Positions 40,972-48,389 of a DNA stretch of 64,000 nucleotides are shown here, piece by piece. Below the pieces are notes generated by a model, which searched no databases, had not been told where the DNA came from, and was given only the letters and a program-made list of their open reading frames with translations. The stretch is from CAIVVT01 sp963757265 (GTDB lineage Bacteria > Acidobacteriota > Terriglobia > Bryobacterales > Bryobacteraceae), in contig CAVWRA010000006.1 of assembly GCA_963757265.1 (NCBI GenBank), positions 1,178,001 to 1,242,000 of the forward strand, written 5' to 3'. Position 1 is the first letter of the stretch; every line of letters starts with the position of its first letter. The position numbers and the translations under genes were made by a program.

Positions 40972-43476
40972 TCAGGAACGCCCGAAAAAGCGGATGCGGA
41001 CCTGAACGTGCCGGCCCTCGTCGCCCAGGAACTGCCCGAAGTTCGGCGCGCCGAGAACATTGTAGACCGCGGTCGGGTTGCGGCTGTTCGTAATGTTGTT
41101 GAATCCGCCCCGAATTGCGAAACGGCGCCCCTGGAACGTAAATCGCCGTTCCAGGTACACGTTCAAGTCCAAATTCAACGGGTAGCGCTGCCCATTCACT
41201 GCACCGGCGATCACGCCGCTCTCGTCGATGATGGAGTAGGGGAAGCCGGAGCGCGCGTCGCACAGCGCGGAGACAAACCAGTTCTTCAAGGGAAGAGGCG
41301 CGTAAACCCAGCCCAGGAAACGATTGGGCGCGTCCCAGGGCATCGGACCGAAGTTGTCCTGCACCTGCAGGACCTGGTTGACCTTGAGATCCAGGATGGC
41401 GTTGGAAGTGGCGCTCGAGCGGGTGTAGCTGGCGAACCACTCGAACTGGCCGCCCAGATTCTGGCGCAGGCTCGCCTGGACGGATTGGTAGTGATCGCGA
41501 CGCGAGTTGGTGAGGTCGAAAAGCTCGTTGGCGGACAGGACGGGCAACGGGGTCAGCGGCTGCTCCAGCGGCAGCGCCGGCGAGCCGGGGGCGGGGAGGT
41601 AGCTGAAGCCATCGGTTCCAGTGCGGCGGATGTAGTTCAGGGCGAAGTACGTCTTGTGGGACAGCCGCTGGTCGAAAGTGGCGCTCCAATTGTCGCTGCG
41701 CGGAGGCTTGAGGCGGCCGTAGGGGACATTGAACAGGATCTCGGCGGGGGGGCCGGCCAGGGTGCCGTCGGGGTTGAAGCGGGAGGTGACGGAGACCTGG
41801 TCCAGGGGCTGGCTGAAGATTTCCAGGGGCGAGGCGTCGTAGGTGATGGCATAGCCCGCCGAGAACTTGGTGCGGCCCGCTTTCCAAGGCGACCAGGAGG
41901 CTGCCAGGCGCGGGCCGGCGGCGATGCGGCGCACGAGCTCGTCCCAATCCTGGCGCAGGCCGGCCTGGATCTGGACGTTGTCGCGCAGATGCCAGTCGTC
42001 GAGTACATACGATGAAAAATCCAGGTTGGGCCGGCTGTACTGGCCGCTGCCCTGGAACACCGTCTGCGACAGCAGTTGAGCGTCCGCGCCGAGCTGTTCA
42101 TAGCCCGAGCGCCGGAAATCGGCATCGTAATTCAGACGGTCGAGGCCGACCCCGGCCTTGATCTGGTGCACCCCGGCGGCCTTGAAGCGGGGCAGAAACG
42201 CGTCGGCGAGGATCTGATCGCGGCGCGAGCGCTGGTTGGACTGGACGAAGTAGTTCCCACTGTCCCCTAGGGGCGAAATGACATACAGAGCGTCGCCTTG
42301 CGGGATCTGGCGCACGTCAAAGCGGTTTTGCGCGACGCCCAGGTCGATCAGGACGCCGCCGCGCAAATAGATCTGGTCCTTCAGACTCCAGAAGTACTCG
42401 CTCGAACGGTCCGTGGTGGTGGTGGAGGCGGGAGCGAGGACGCCCAGCCCATAGCGGTTCTGATTGTTCTCATTGATCAGGAAGTCGCCGAAAAGCAGGT
42501 TGGCCGGCGACAGGTTGACCTGGGTGTGCAGCACATTCGCTCCCTGCCAGCCGGTTTGAGAGTCCTGCCCCTTCGGCAGGCCGTTGATCCAGTGATTGGT
42601 GTATTGAAAGGCGAAGTCGTCGGAGAACCAGGCGCGGCCCTTCCAGATGGGTCCGGAGAAGACGCCGCGCGGCGTAAAGCCTCCCAGGTGGATGCCTTCA
42701 TGCGTGTCCAGCCCGGGAATGAAGTTGGTGGCGTCAAAGCGGAATTGATCGGAGCCGTTATCGGTCTGCAGGGCCAGCATGCCCGCGGAGCCCTGTCCGA
42801 ACTCGGGCGAATAGCGGCCGGTCAGGAACTGCACGGAGCGCACTCCATCCAGACCGATCTGCGTATTCAGCCGCCCGGTGACGGGATCGCCGATGTCGAA
42901 TCCATTCAGCGTGTATAGCGTCTGGTTCTCGGAGCCGCCCGCGAAATGCAGGGCGCCGCTTTGATCCTCAATCACGCCCGGCATGAGCTGCAGAGCGTTG
43001 CGCAGGCTGTTGCTGGAGCGGAACGGAACGTCGTTGATCTCGGTCCCGGTCAGTTGCTCCTCGTGGTGCACCTGATCGAGGTTGACCGGAGAGGGGGTTC
43101 CACTGACGTCCAGGGATTGAAAGACCTCGCGGATCGGACTCAGGACGAAAGTGAGGGCCGTGGAGACCTCCAGGTCGAGGCTGCGATTGCGCATTTCGAA
43201 GAAGCCCTCGCGCTGGACATTCAGCATGTATGTGCCCGCGGCGGGGAGGCGTGCTACGAATCGGCCGGCCGGATCGGTAGTGGTCTCAACCAGGGCCGGG
43301 CCGGATGAGCCGGGCACGCGCAGCGTGATCCGCGCGCCACCGACCGGGGCGCCGTTCTCGTCGACCACCTGCCCGGACAGCACGGCTTCCGGGCCCCAGG
43401 CCGGCAGCGGGACCGGGAGCAGGCCTGCCAGCGTCAGGAGGATGACCCTCAGAAGACAGATAGAGCGGTCGCGCAA
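40972..43476 (-). CDS. Oar-like TonB-dependent outer-membrane receptor
   Basis: An 834-aa protein: signal peptide (about 1-26), a carboxypeptidase-regulatory-like beta-sandwich (about 33-112, SGQVVDENGAPVGGARITL), a plug domain (about 135-245, with LRNALQLMPGVIEDQSG and YTLNGFDIGDPVTG) and a beta-barrel of more than 550 residues ending in an aromatic-containing strand (HVQVRIRFFGRS). This architecture is abundant in Acidobacteriota and is thought to import oligosaccharides or large ligands. The xylanase gene sits 109 bp upstream on the same strand, so xylan fragments are a reasonable guess. Confidence 0.85.
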   Translation of the reverse strand: MRDRSICLLRVILLTLAGLLPVPLPAWGPEAVLSGQVVDENGAPVGGARITLRVPGSSGPALVETTTDPAGRFVARLPAAGTYMLNVQREGFFEMRNRSLDLEVSTALTFVLSPIREVFQSLDVSGTPSPVNLDQVHHEEQLTGTEINDVPFRSSNSLRNALQLMPGVIEDQSGALHFAGGSENQTLYTLNGFDIGDPVTGRLNTQIGLDGVRSVQFLTGRYSPEFGQGSAGMLALQTDNGSDQFRFDATNFIPGLDTHEGIHLGGFTPRGVFSGPIWKGRAWFSDDFAFQYTNHWINGLPKGQDSQTGWQGANVLHTQVNLSPANLLFGDFLINENNQNRYGLGVLAPASTTTTDRSSEYFWSLKDQIYLRGGVLIDLGVAQNRFDVRQIPQGDALYVISPLGDSGNYFVQSNQRSRRDQILADAFLPRFKAAGVHQIKAGVGLDRLNYDADFRRSGYEQLGADAQLLSQTVFQGSGQYSRPNLDFSSYVLDDWHLRDNVQIQAGLRQDWDELVRRIAAGPRLAASWSPWKAGRTKFSAGYAITYDASPLEIFSQPLDQVSVTSRFNPDGTLAGPPAEILFNVPYGRLKPPRSDNWSATFDQRLSHKTYFALNYIRRTGTDGFSYLPAPGSPALPLEQPLTPLPVLSANELFDLTNSRRDHYQSVQASLRQNLGGQFEWFASYTRSSATSNAILDLKVNQVLQVQDNFGPMPWDAPNRFLGWVYAPLPLKNWFVSALCDARSGFPYSIIDESGVIAGAVNGQRYPLNLDLNVYLERRFTFQGRRFAIRGGFNNITNSRNPTAVYNVLGAPNFGQFLGDEGRHVQVRIRFFGRS

Positions 43477-43585
43477 TAATCAGCCCCTGGGTCCAATATG
43501 GCCCATGCGAGGGTCGACCGCCAGCACGGAATGGAACAACCGGACGCCGCCCGGCGGCGCATGGGCTCGTCCGGGAGGGCACGGG

Positions 43586-44653
43586 TCAGCGTTTTTCAAG
43601 TGCGCCCAGCAAGGCGTCCCAGGCGGGCTTGTGCTGGTAATCAGCGTCGAAGGGCAGGGCTGCGCCGGTGTTCTTGAAGAAGGCGGGAATCCAGGAGTAG
43701 CGGTCCGTGAATCCCCAGGTCTGGATGGCGCTGCAGCCGCGCACCGCAAGGCAGGCTTCGGCGACGCGGCGATAAACCGCGGCCTGCGCAGCGAGTTGCT
43801 CCGGCGTAGGGCCGGCGCCGGCCGTCAAGGGCAGGCGCACGTCGAGCTCGGTGATTTGCACCTCGACACCGAGATCGGCGAAGCGTTTGAGATTGGCGGT
43901 GAAGAGCTCGCCATCGACGCCCTTCTGTTCGAGGTGACACTGGAAGCCGACGCCATGGATCGGCACGCCGCGTTGTTTGAAATCCCGCACCATGGCGTAG
44001 ATGGCGTCGGACTTGGCGTTCGCGATCTCGGTGTCGTAATCGTTGTAAAACAACAGCGCCTGCGGATCGGCCTCGTGCGCCAGGCGGAAGGCCTCTTCGA
44101 TATAGGCGTACTTGCCGGGCAGGCCGATGCCGGGCTTGTTGTACCACAGCGAGTCGCGCAGCGCGCCGTTGGATTCGAAAGCCTCGTTCACGACATCCCA
44201 GGCATAGACGCGGCCGGCGAAATGCCGGGCGACGGTAGTGATGTGCACGCTGAGCAGCGCGCGCAACTCGGCGGGTTGGAAGACGCTGCCGATGAGCCAG
44301 TGCGGATTGTACCCGTGCCACACGAGGCAGTGCCCGCGGACTTTCATGCCGTGCGCCGAGGCAAACTCCACCAGGCGGTCGCCGGCCTCAAAACGGAACT
44401 GGTCGCGAGCCGGGCGCAGGTAGCCCCACTTCATCTCGTTCTCCGGTTCCACCTGGTTGAATTCGCGCGCCAGGACGGTGCTGAACTGTTCCTGGTCGAG
44501 ATGGCTGATGGTCACGGCGGTGCCGATGGCGATGCCGCGACTGGCGGCGGCGTCGCGCAGCGTGGCGGCCGGGCCGGCGCCGCCGGCCGATAAAGCCCAG
44601 ACGAGCGCGCCCAGGGCGGGAATGGACGCGATGAACCAGTGATTGAGTTGCAT
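43586..44653 (-). CDS. Endo-1,4-beta-xylanase (GH10)
   Basis: A 355-aa enzyme: an N-terminal signal/anchor segment (about 6-22) and one GH10 (beta/alpha)8 barrel. The acid/base Glu157 is in WDVVNEAFE and the nucleophile Glu269 in VQITELDVRLP. HCLVWHGYNPHW, the NDYDTE block and the late IQTWGFTDRYSWIP block complete the active site. It cleaves internal beta-1,4-xylosidic bonds of xylan outside the cytoplasm. Ribosome-binding sequence GAGGTGG precedes the ATG. It is 76 bp downstream of the microcompartment shell gene and probably shares its transcript. Confidence 0.93.
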   Translation of the reverse strand: MQLNHWFIASIPALGALVWALSAGGAGPAATLRDAAASRGIAIGTAVTISHLDQEQFSTVLAREFNQVEPENEMKWGYLRPARDQFRFEAGDRLVEFASAHGMKVRGHCLVWHGYNPHWLIGSVFQPAELRALLSVHITTVARHFAGRVYAWDVVNEAFESNGALRDSLWYNKPGIGLPGKYAYIEEAFRLAHEADPQALLFYNDYDTEIANAKSDAIYAMVRDFKQRGVPIHGVGFQCHLEQKGVDGELFTANLKRFADLGVEVQITELDVRLPLTAGAGPTPEQLAAQAAVYRRVAEACLAVRGCSAIQTWGFTDRYSWIPAFFKNTGAALPFDADYQHKPAWDALLGALEKR

Positions 44654-44729
44654 GGAGTTCCACCTCAGACTGCGTCTGCCAACGGTATCAGCCTATCTGA
44701 AGCGGGCGCACGCGGGAATGGCGGGCGGC

Positions 44730-45359
44730 TCACTTGACGGGCAGCAGCGACAGCACGGCCTGGCTGGGGCTGGGGATGACGTGAGCGGCGATCAGGCGGC
44801 CCAGTCCATTTACCTTCGCGCTACCCGCATCCACGGCGGCGCGCACGGCCGCGACGTCGCCCTTGATGACGACCGTGATGTAGCCGCCGCCGAGCTTTTC
44901 GCGCGCCAGCACCTCGACTTTGGCCGTCTTGACCGCTGTGTCGATGGCCTCAAAGACCGCGGTGAATCCCTGCGTCTCGATCAGTCCAACCGCAAAACTC
45001 GCCTGTTCATCCATCTCGTCCTCACCCATTCCTTTCGTTCGACGGGGCAACTGTACCGACACTTGTTCGATCAGCGGATTAAATTCCGCGGCGGCTTCAT
45101 AGGCCGCGCGCGAGCCGCCGGCGGGCGCGGGAATGAGGCTGACCACCGCCGCCACATCCATCGCTTTGGCCACGCGCTCAGCGGATTGAGTGGCGGCTTC
45201 GAGATCGGCGAGTTCTCCGGTGAGCTTCAGACAAACGCCCGGCTGGTCGTTCAATTCCGCCTGCAGCACACGCACGCCGGCCGTCTTCTCCATGGCATCC
45301 AGGACAACCATGGCCGGGGACCAGCCTCCGATCTCGACAAATGCCAGCGCCTCGCTCAG
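44730..45359 (-). CDS. Tandem-domain bacterial microcompartment shell protein (BMC-T type), apparent CTG start
   Basis: The product has two BMC domains and would form trimers that look like shell hexagons. Domain 2 (about 118-209) is canonical: SFAVGLIETQGFTAVFEAID, then EVLAREKLGGGYITVVIKGD and HVIPSPSQ. Domain 1 (about 3-88) is more diverged: VRVLQAELNDQPGVCLKLTG and SLIPAPAGG. The first in-frame ATG (45311) would delete the first beta strand of domain 1. Upstream in the same frame the missing part is present (SEALAFVEIGGWSPAMVV), back to an in-frame TAA. The only suitable start there is CTG at 45359, overlapping the stop of the lyase gene as CTGA and preceded by GGGGGAT. Shell proteins enclose enzymes that make volatile or toxic aldehydes. 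No other shell gene is in the window. Confidence 0.88.
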   Translation of the reverse strand: MSEALAFVEIGGWSPAMVVLDAMEKTAGVRVLQAELNDQPGVCLKLTGELADLEAATQSAERVAKAMDVAAVVSLIPAPAGGSRAAYEAAAEFNPLIEQVSVQLPRRTKGMGEDEMDEQASFAVGLIETQGFTAVFEAIDTAVKTAKVEVLAREKLGGGYITVVIKGDVAAVRAAVDAGSAKVNGLGRLIAAHVIPSPSQAVLSLLPVK

Positions 45360-46369
45360 AGCATCCCCCGCTTATCCAGGATGGCCATCACTTCGTAAAC
45401 CACCTGCCCGATCTTGTCCTGCTCCAGGATCCCCGTCCGGGGCGCGCACCCGGCAGCCGGCGGTTGGACCAGGCCGAAGTCCGACAGGATGCATTGCAGG
45501 ATCGATTCCAGCGGCTTCTTGTCGGTCTCCTGGGCGCTGCTCAGCGGCTGGCGGCCATGGCCGAAGCGGAATCCGCGCAACTCCGCCGCCGCGCGGAACC
45601 CGTCGGGGAATTCGAACGGGTACAGCATCGCATCGAAGAGCTCCAGGATGCGGTATTGCCAACGCATCGCCTCGGCGAACTCGCCCGCCAGGCACAGGTC
45701 GTAGATCCGGCGGGTCACCTCGGGCACGGCGTTCGAGCTGGCATTGGTCCCGCCGTCGCAGCCGATCACCAGCATCGGCGCCAGCACGGCTTCCCAGCCG
45801 GTCAGAAACGAAAAGTCCGGCCGCGACGGACGCACGGCGGCGATCATGCGCATCATGAACGCCAGGTCGCCCGAGGAATCCTTGATGCCGACGATGCGCG
45901 GGAACTCGGCCAGCCGGCGGATGGTGGGCAGGTCGATCGGGCTGGCGAACATCGGGATGTTGTACAGCGTGACGTCGATCGGCACATGGCGCGCAATCTC
46001 GGCGAAATAGGCGTACACGGCGTCGGGCGTAAGGCGGAAGTAGAAGGGCGAGACGATCGCCACCGCCGCGGCGCCCATCCCCGCGTAGGCCTCGCAGGCG
46101 GCCAGCGTCTCCTTGACGTTCGCCTCGGCCGCGCCGGCCAGCACCGGCACGCGGCCGCGTGCTTCGTCGCACGTAAGCTGGACGATGCGCCGGCGCTCCT
46201 CCTGCGTGAAGCGCGTGAATTCGCCGGTCGAGCCGTTGGGATACAGACCGTGGACACCGCGCTCGATCAGCCACGAGACGAAGCGCCGCAGTTCGGCCTC
46301 ATTGATCGCGCCGCGGTCGTCCAGCGGCACCAGCGTCGGCGTGAAGATGCCCTGCAGTTTTGCGCCCAT
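45356..46369 (-). CDS. DHDPS/N-acetylneuraminate lyase family enzyme with putative encapsulation peptide
   Basis: A 337-aa class I (Schiff-base) lyase. Lys163 in GIKDSSGD, Tyr136 in LYNIP and Ser47-Thr48 in GSTGEF form the family active site. The Arg that follows the YNxP motif in true dihydrodipicolinate synthase (YNVPSRT) is absent (YNIPMFA), so it is more likely an aldolase or dehydratase for a 2-keto sugar acid. Family members are ~290-310 aa; here a Pro/Ala/Gly linker (about 302-312) is followed by a C-terminal helix, residues 314-337, with hydrophobic residues at I320, V323, V324, V327, M328, I330 and L331. That pattern is typical of peptides that target enzymes into microcompartments. 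The gene precedes and overlaps the shell gene. An AGAGGG ribosome-binding site precedes the ATG. Confidence 0.85.
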   Translation of the reverse strand: MGAKLQGIFTPTLVPLDDRGAINEAELRRFVSWLIERGVHGLYPNGSTGEFTRFTQEERRRIVQLTCDEARGRVPVLAGAAEANVKETLAACEAYAGMGAAAVAIVSPFYFRLTPDAVYAYFAEIARHVPIDVTLYNIPMFASPIDLPTIRRLAEFPRIVGIKDSSGDLAFMMRMIAAVRPSRPDFSFLTGWEAVLAPMLVIGCDGGTNASSNAVPEVTRRIYDLCLAGEFAEAMRWQYRILELFDAMLYPFEFPDGFRAAAELRGFRFGHGRQPLSSAQETDKKPLESILQCILSDFGLVQPPAAGCAPRTGILEQDKIGQVVYEVMAILDKRGML

Positions 46370-46548
46370 CGGCTACCCTCTTCGCCGCCTGGAGGCATGT
46401 CGCCCGGCGGCGTTCCGCGATTTGAGAAGATTCGCGTCTTTCAGTATGAAACATCTCGGTGGGGAGGGTCGGGGTGGACGGTGAGGAAGAACTGAGCGGT
46501 AGAGCAGTCTCGCGACGGACCGTTATACGGAACCGAAGGGCTGCGGGG

Positions 46549-47361
46549 TTACGCCGTGTGGAGTTGGACTAACGCACCGCTTTCAATTTCAGAAACATGC
46601 CGCAGCCGCAACCATGGCGGCATCGTTGGATGCTGGGTCCGCTTCGGGATCCCATCATGCGTCCGGCCAAGCAATGCTCGACCGGCGACCTTCTTGCGCA
46701 CGCCGCCCCATTGTTTGAAGAAGAACGGGATATTCGCCACGGCACATTGCTCCCGAATCGAAAGCACCCATTCTTCTTTCATGGCTCTCGCACCAGGCCC
46801 GCTCTCTCCACCGACGATCACCCACGAGATGCCCTTTAAGGGCAGATCTCCCAGGCTTTCCAGGAGCGGCTCGATTGACAGGAAGCGAACGGCCACCGGC
46901 GCCGCCTGTAGATCTGCAATTCTTGGCAGGCCGTACCTTCGGTCCTCTACGGATACGCCCCACCAGATGTGTGATTCCAATGCCGCCCCGCGCAAGGGCC
47001 CGCTGAGTGCGCTACGCAGTCGCCCTGACCGCTTCGTAAGTACCTGATAGGTGTGCCAGCGGGCCAGCTGCATCGTCGCAGCCACTCGCGAGATGTAATC
47101 TAACGGAATCTCTTCGTGGAAAAGGTCGCTCATCGAGTTGACGAAGACCATCCTGGGTTCACTCCAACGGAGAGGCTCTGCTAGCTTTTCGGGCACGAGC
47201 CTCAGGTCGAACCCCTGCTCGAATGGATGGCCTTTTACACCGCGGAACCGTTCAGCGAACCGCTCCGCATAGCAGTTCTTGCAGCCGGGACTGATCTTTG
47301 AGCAACCACGCACCGGGTTCCATGTCGCATCGGTCCACTCGATTTTCGTGCCCAGAGACAT
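46549..47361 (-). CDS. DUF5131 (phage Gp37/Gp68) three-Cys-motif protein
   Basis: A 270-aa protein of the Gp37/Gp68 family. The N-terminal motif WNPVRGCSKISPGCKNCYAE has Cys20, Cys27 and Cys30 (C-x6-C-x2-C), resembling a radical-SAM-like iron-sulfur site but with non-standard spacing. Later conserved blocks are MVFVNSMSDLFHE, YQVLTKRSGRL, HIWWGVSVED and SWVIVGGESGPGARAM, typical of the family. Its biochemical role is unknown; members occur on phages, plasmids and islands. It starts 5 nt after the stop of TcmP, its usual partner. Confidence 0.9.
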   Translation of the reverse strand: MSLGTKIEWTDATWNPVRGCSKISPGCKNCYAERFAERFRGVKGHPFEQGFDLRLVPEKLAEPLRWSEPRMVFVNSMSDLFHEEIPLDYISRVAATMQLARWHTYQVLTKRSGRLRSALSGPLRGAALESHIWWGVSVEDRRYGLPRIADLQAAPVAVRFLSIEPLLESLGDLPLKGISWVIVGGESGPGARAMKEEWVLSIREQCAVANIPFFFKQWGGVRKKVAGRALLGRTHDGIPKRTQHPTMPPWLRLRHVSEIESGALVQLHTA

Positions 47362-47366
47362 GGCGG

Positions 47367-48224
47367 CTACTGCAAGCCCAGGCTTCTCTGGTCGATGCTG
47401 TACTTCAGCACCTCGTTCCAGAGTTTATGAGCGGTCTCGCTTCGTGAGAAGAGCGCCAAGTAATAGAGGGGCACATTCCTCCCATCCATTCTGATGAGCC
47501 GCATGCGTTTGGGCGGCGTCGGACGGTAGGAGAGCGTTTCCATACTCCTTGAGAACTCGCCGGCCAGGAAGCGCCCAAAGCCGCTCCTTGGGGTCCGTGC
47601 AGCCTTCCACCGGTCTCGCCATCCCCGGTTCCCCAGCGCCTCGTCGATCTTCGGGGATTCACCTTCGACGTAGTGCTCGTAATTCCGAACGGCGTCCATG
47701 CCTATGGCTAACAACACTACGAAATCGATGTAGACGTCCGCCAGTCTTTTCAGCGTGCTGAACTTGAATCCGAAGTCAAAGGGATCGACGAGGCAGAGGC
47801 TCAATACCCGGTTGTGCGTTGATCCTCTTGGTATGGCCCCGCAAATCTCGTCGATCCTCAAATCGCAATTGCCGAGGACGTACGTGACATCAGCGTCAAG
47901 CGCGATTCTCCCAGCCCTCGATCGCAGCGCCTTCAGCAGGTCCTCCTTCTCTTCACAGAAGATGTACTTGTCGAACGCGCAGGGGACAGTCAGCGCAATG
48001 ATCGGCGAGCCCTTGAGAATCGTGGACGTCCCCTCAAGACGACTGTAGCCGCTTCCGGCGTAGAGATCGATATAAACCCGCTGATCCCACTTGTCCTTCA
48101 TGCTGGTAGAGAACAACCTGAAGTACAAATCCAACAGACGGTACTTATCCTCAGCCCAGCGTCCCACATCGGGGCAGCGCAGCCCGTCGTCCGGCACTTT
48201 CAGGTTTTCCAGCGCGTCGCCCAT
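47367..48224 (-). CDS. tcmP: Three-Cys-motif partner protein TcmP
   Basis: A 285-aa protein matching the TcmP family always found beside three-Cys-motif proteins. The N-terminal WAEDKYRLLDLYFRLFSTSM leads to RVYIDLYAGSGYSRLEGT, a Rossmann/methyltransferase-like nucleotide-binding loop, and LSLCLVDPFDFGFKFSTLKR carries the later acidic motif. The function is unknown; the fold suggests a SAM-dependent or nucleotide-binding enzyme. The ATG at 48224 (MGDALENLK) fits the family start better than one at 48278. The pair is flanked by unrelated genes, consistent with a mobile two-gene cassette. Confidence 0.85.
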   Translation of the reverse strand: MGDALENLKVPDDGLRCPDVGRWAEDKYRLLDLYFRLFSTSMKDKWDQRVYIDLYAGSGYSRLEGTSTILKGSPIIALTVPCAFDKYIFCEEKEDLLKALRSRAGRIALDADVTYVLGNCDLRIDEICGAIPRGSTHNRVLSLCLVDPFDFGFKFSTLKRLADVYIDFVVLLAIGMDAVRNYEHYVEGESPKIDEALGNRGWRDRWKAARTPRSGFGRFLAGEFSRSMETLSYRPTPPKRMRLIRMDGRNVPLYYLALFSRSETAHKLWNEVLKYSIDQRSLGLQ

Positions 48225-48231
48225 CGAGTTT

Positions 48232-48237
48232 ATTGTA
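48232..48237 (-). promoter_or_regulatory. Candidate -10 box for the tcmP operon (leaderless transcript?)
   Basis: On the minus strand TACAAT lies 7 nt before the ATG of tcmP in a locally AT-rich stretch. No Shine-Dalgarno precedes the start. If used, transcription would begin at or next to the start codon. No good -35 is visible. Confidence 0.3.
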
Positions 48238-48389
48238 TAAAACATTTCTGGTTGCAAATGTGGAGCCGACGGTCGCACCGGGATGGCCTGCTACCGTCAG
48301 GGACGTTCGCTGGGGGATGACCGCTGCTTCTTTCAGAGCAGTTGGTGCGCCGGGACATGACCCGCCGTTGGAACCAGTAAGATCTTGAC

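Noticed and set aside
45372..46274. 300-codon alternative minus frame inside the lyase gene
   Set aside because: Out-of-frame shadow; the Schiff-base Lys and YNxP motif are in the other frame.
45356..46369. Calling the lyase dapA (dihydrodipicolinate synthase)
   Set aside because: The Arg that follows the YNxP motif in true DapA is missing, and the gene context is catabolic rather than lysine biosynthetic.
47367..48224. Treating TcmP as an ordinary DNA methyltransferase of a restriction system
   Set aside because: It lacks the catalytic (D/N)PPY motif and target-recognition region; only a Rossmann-like loop is visible.
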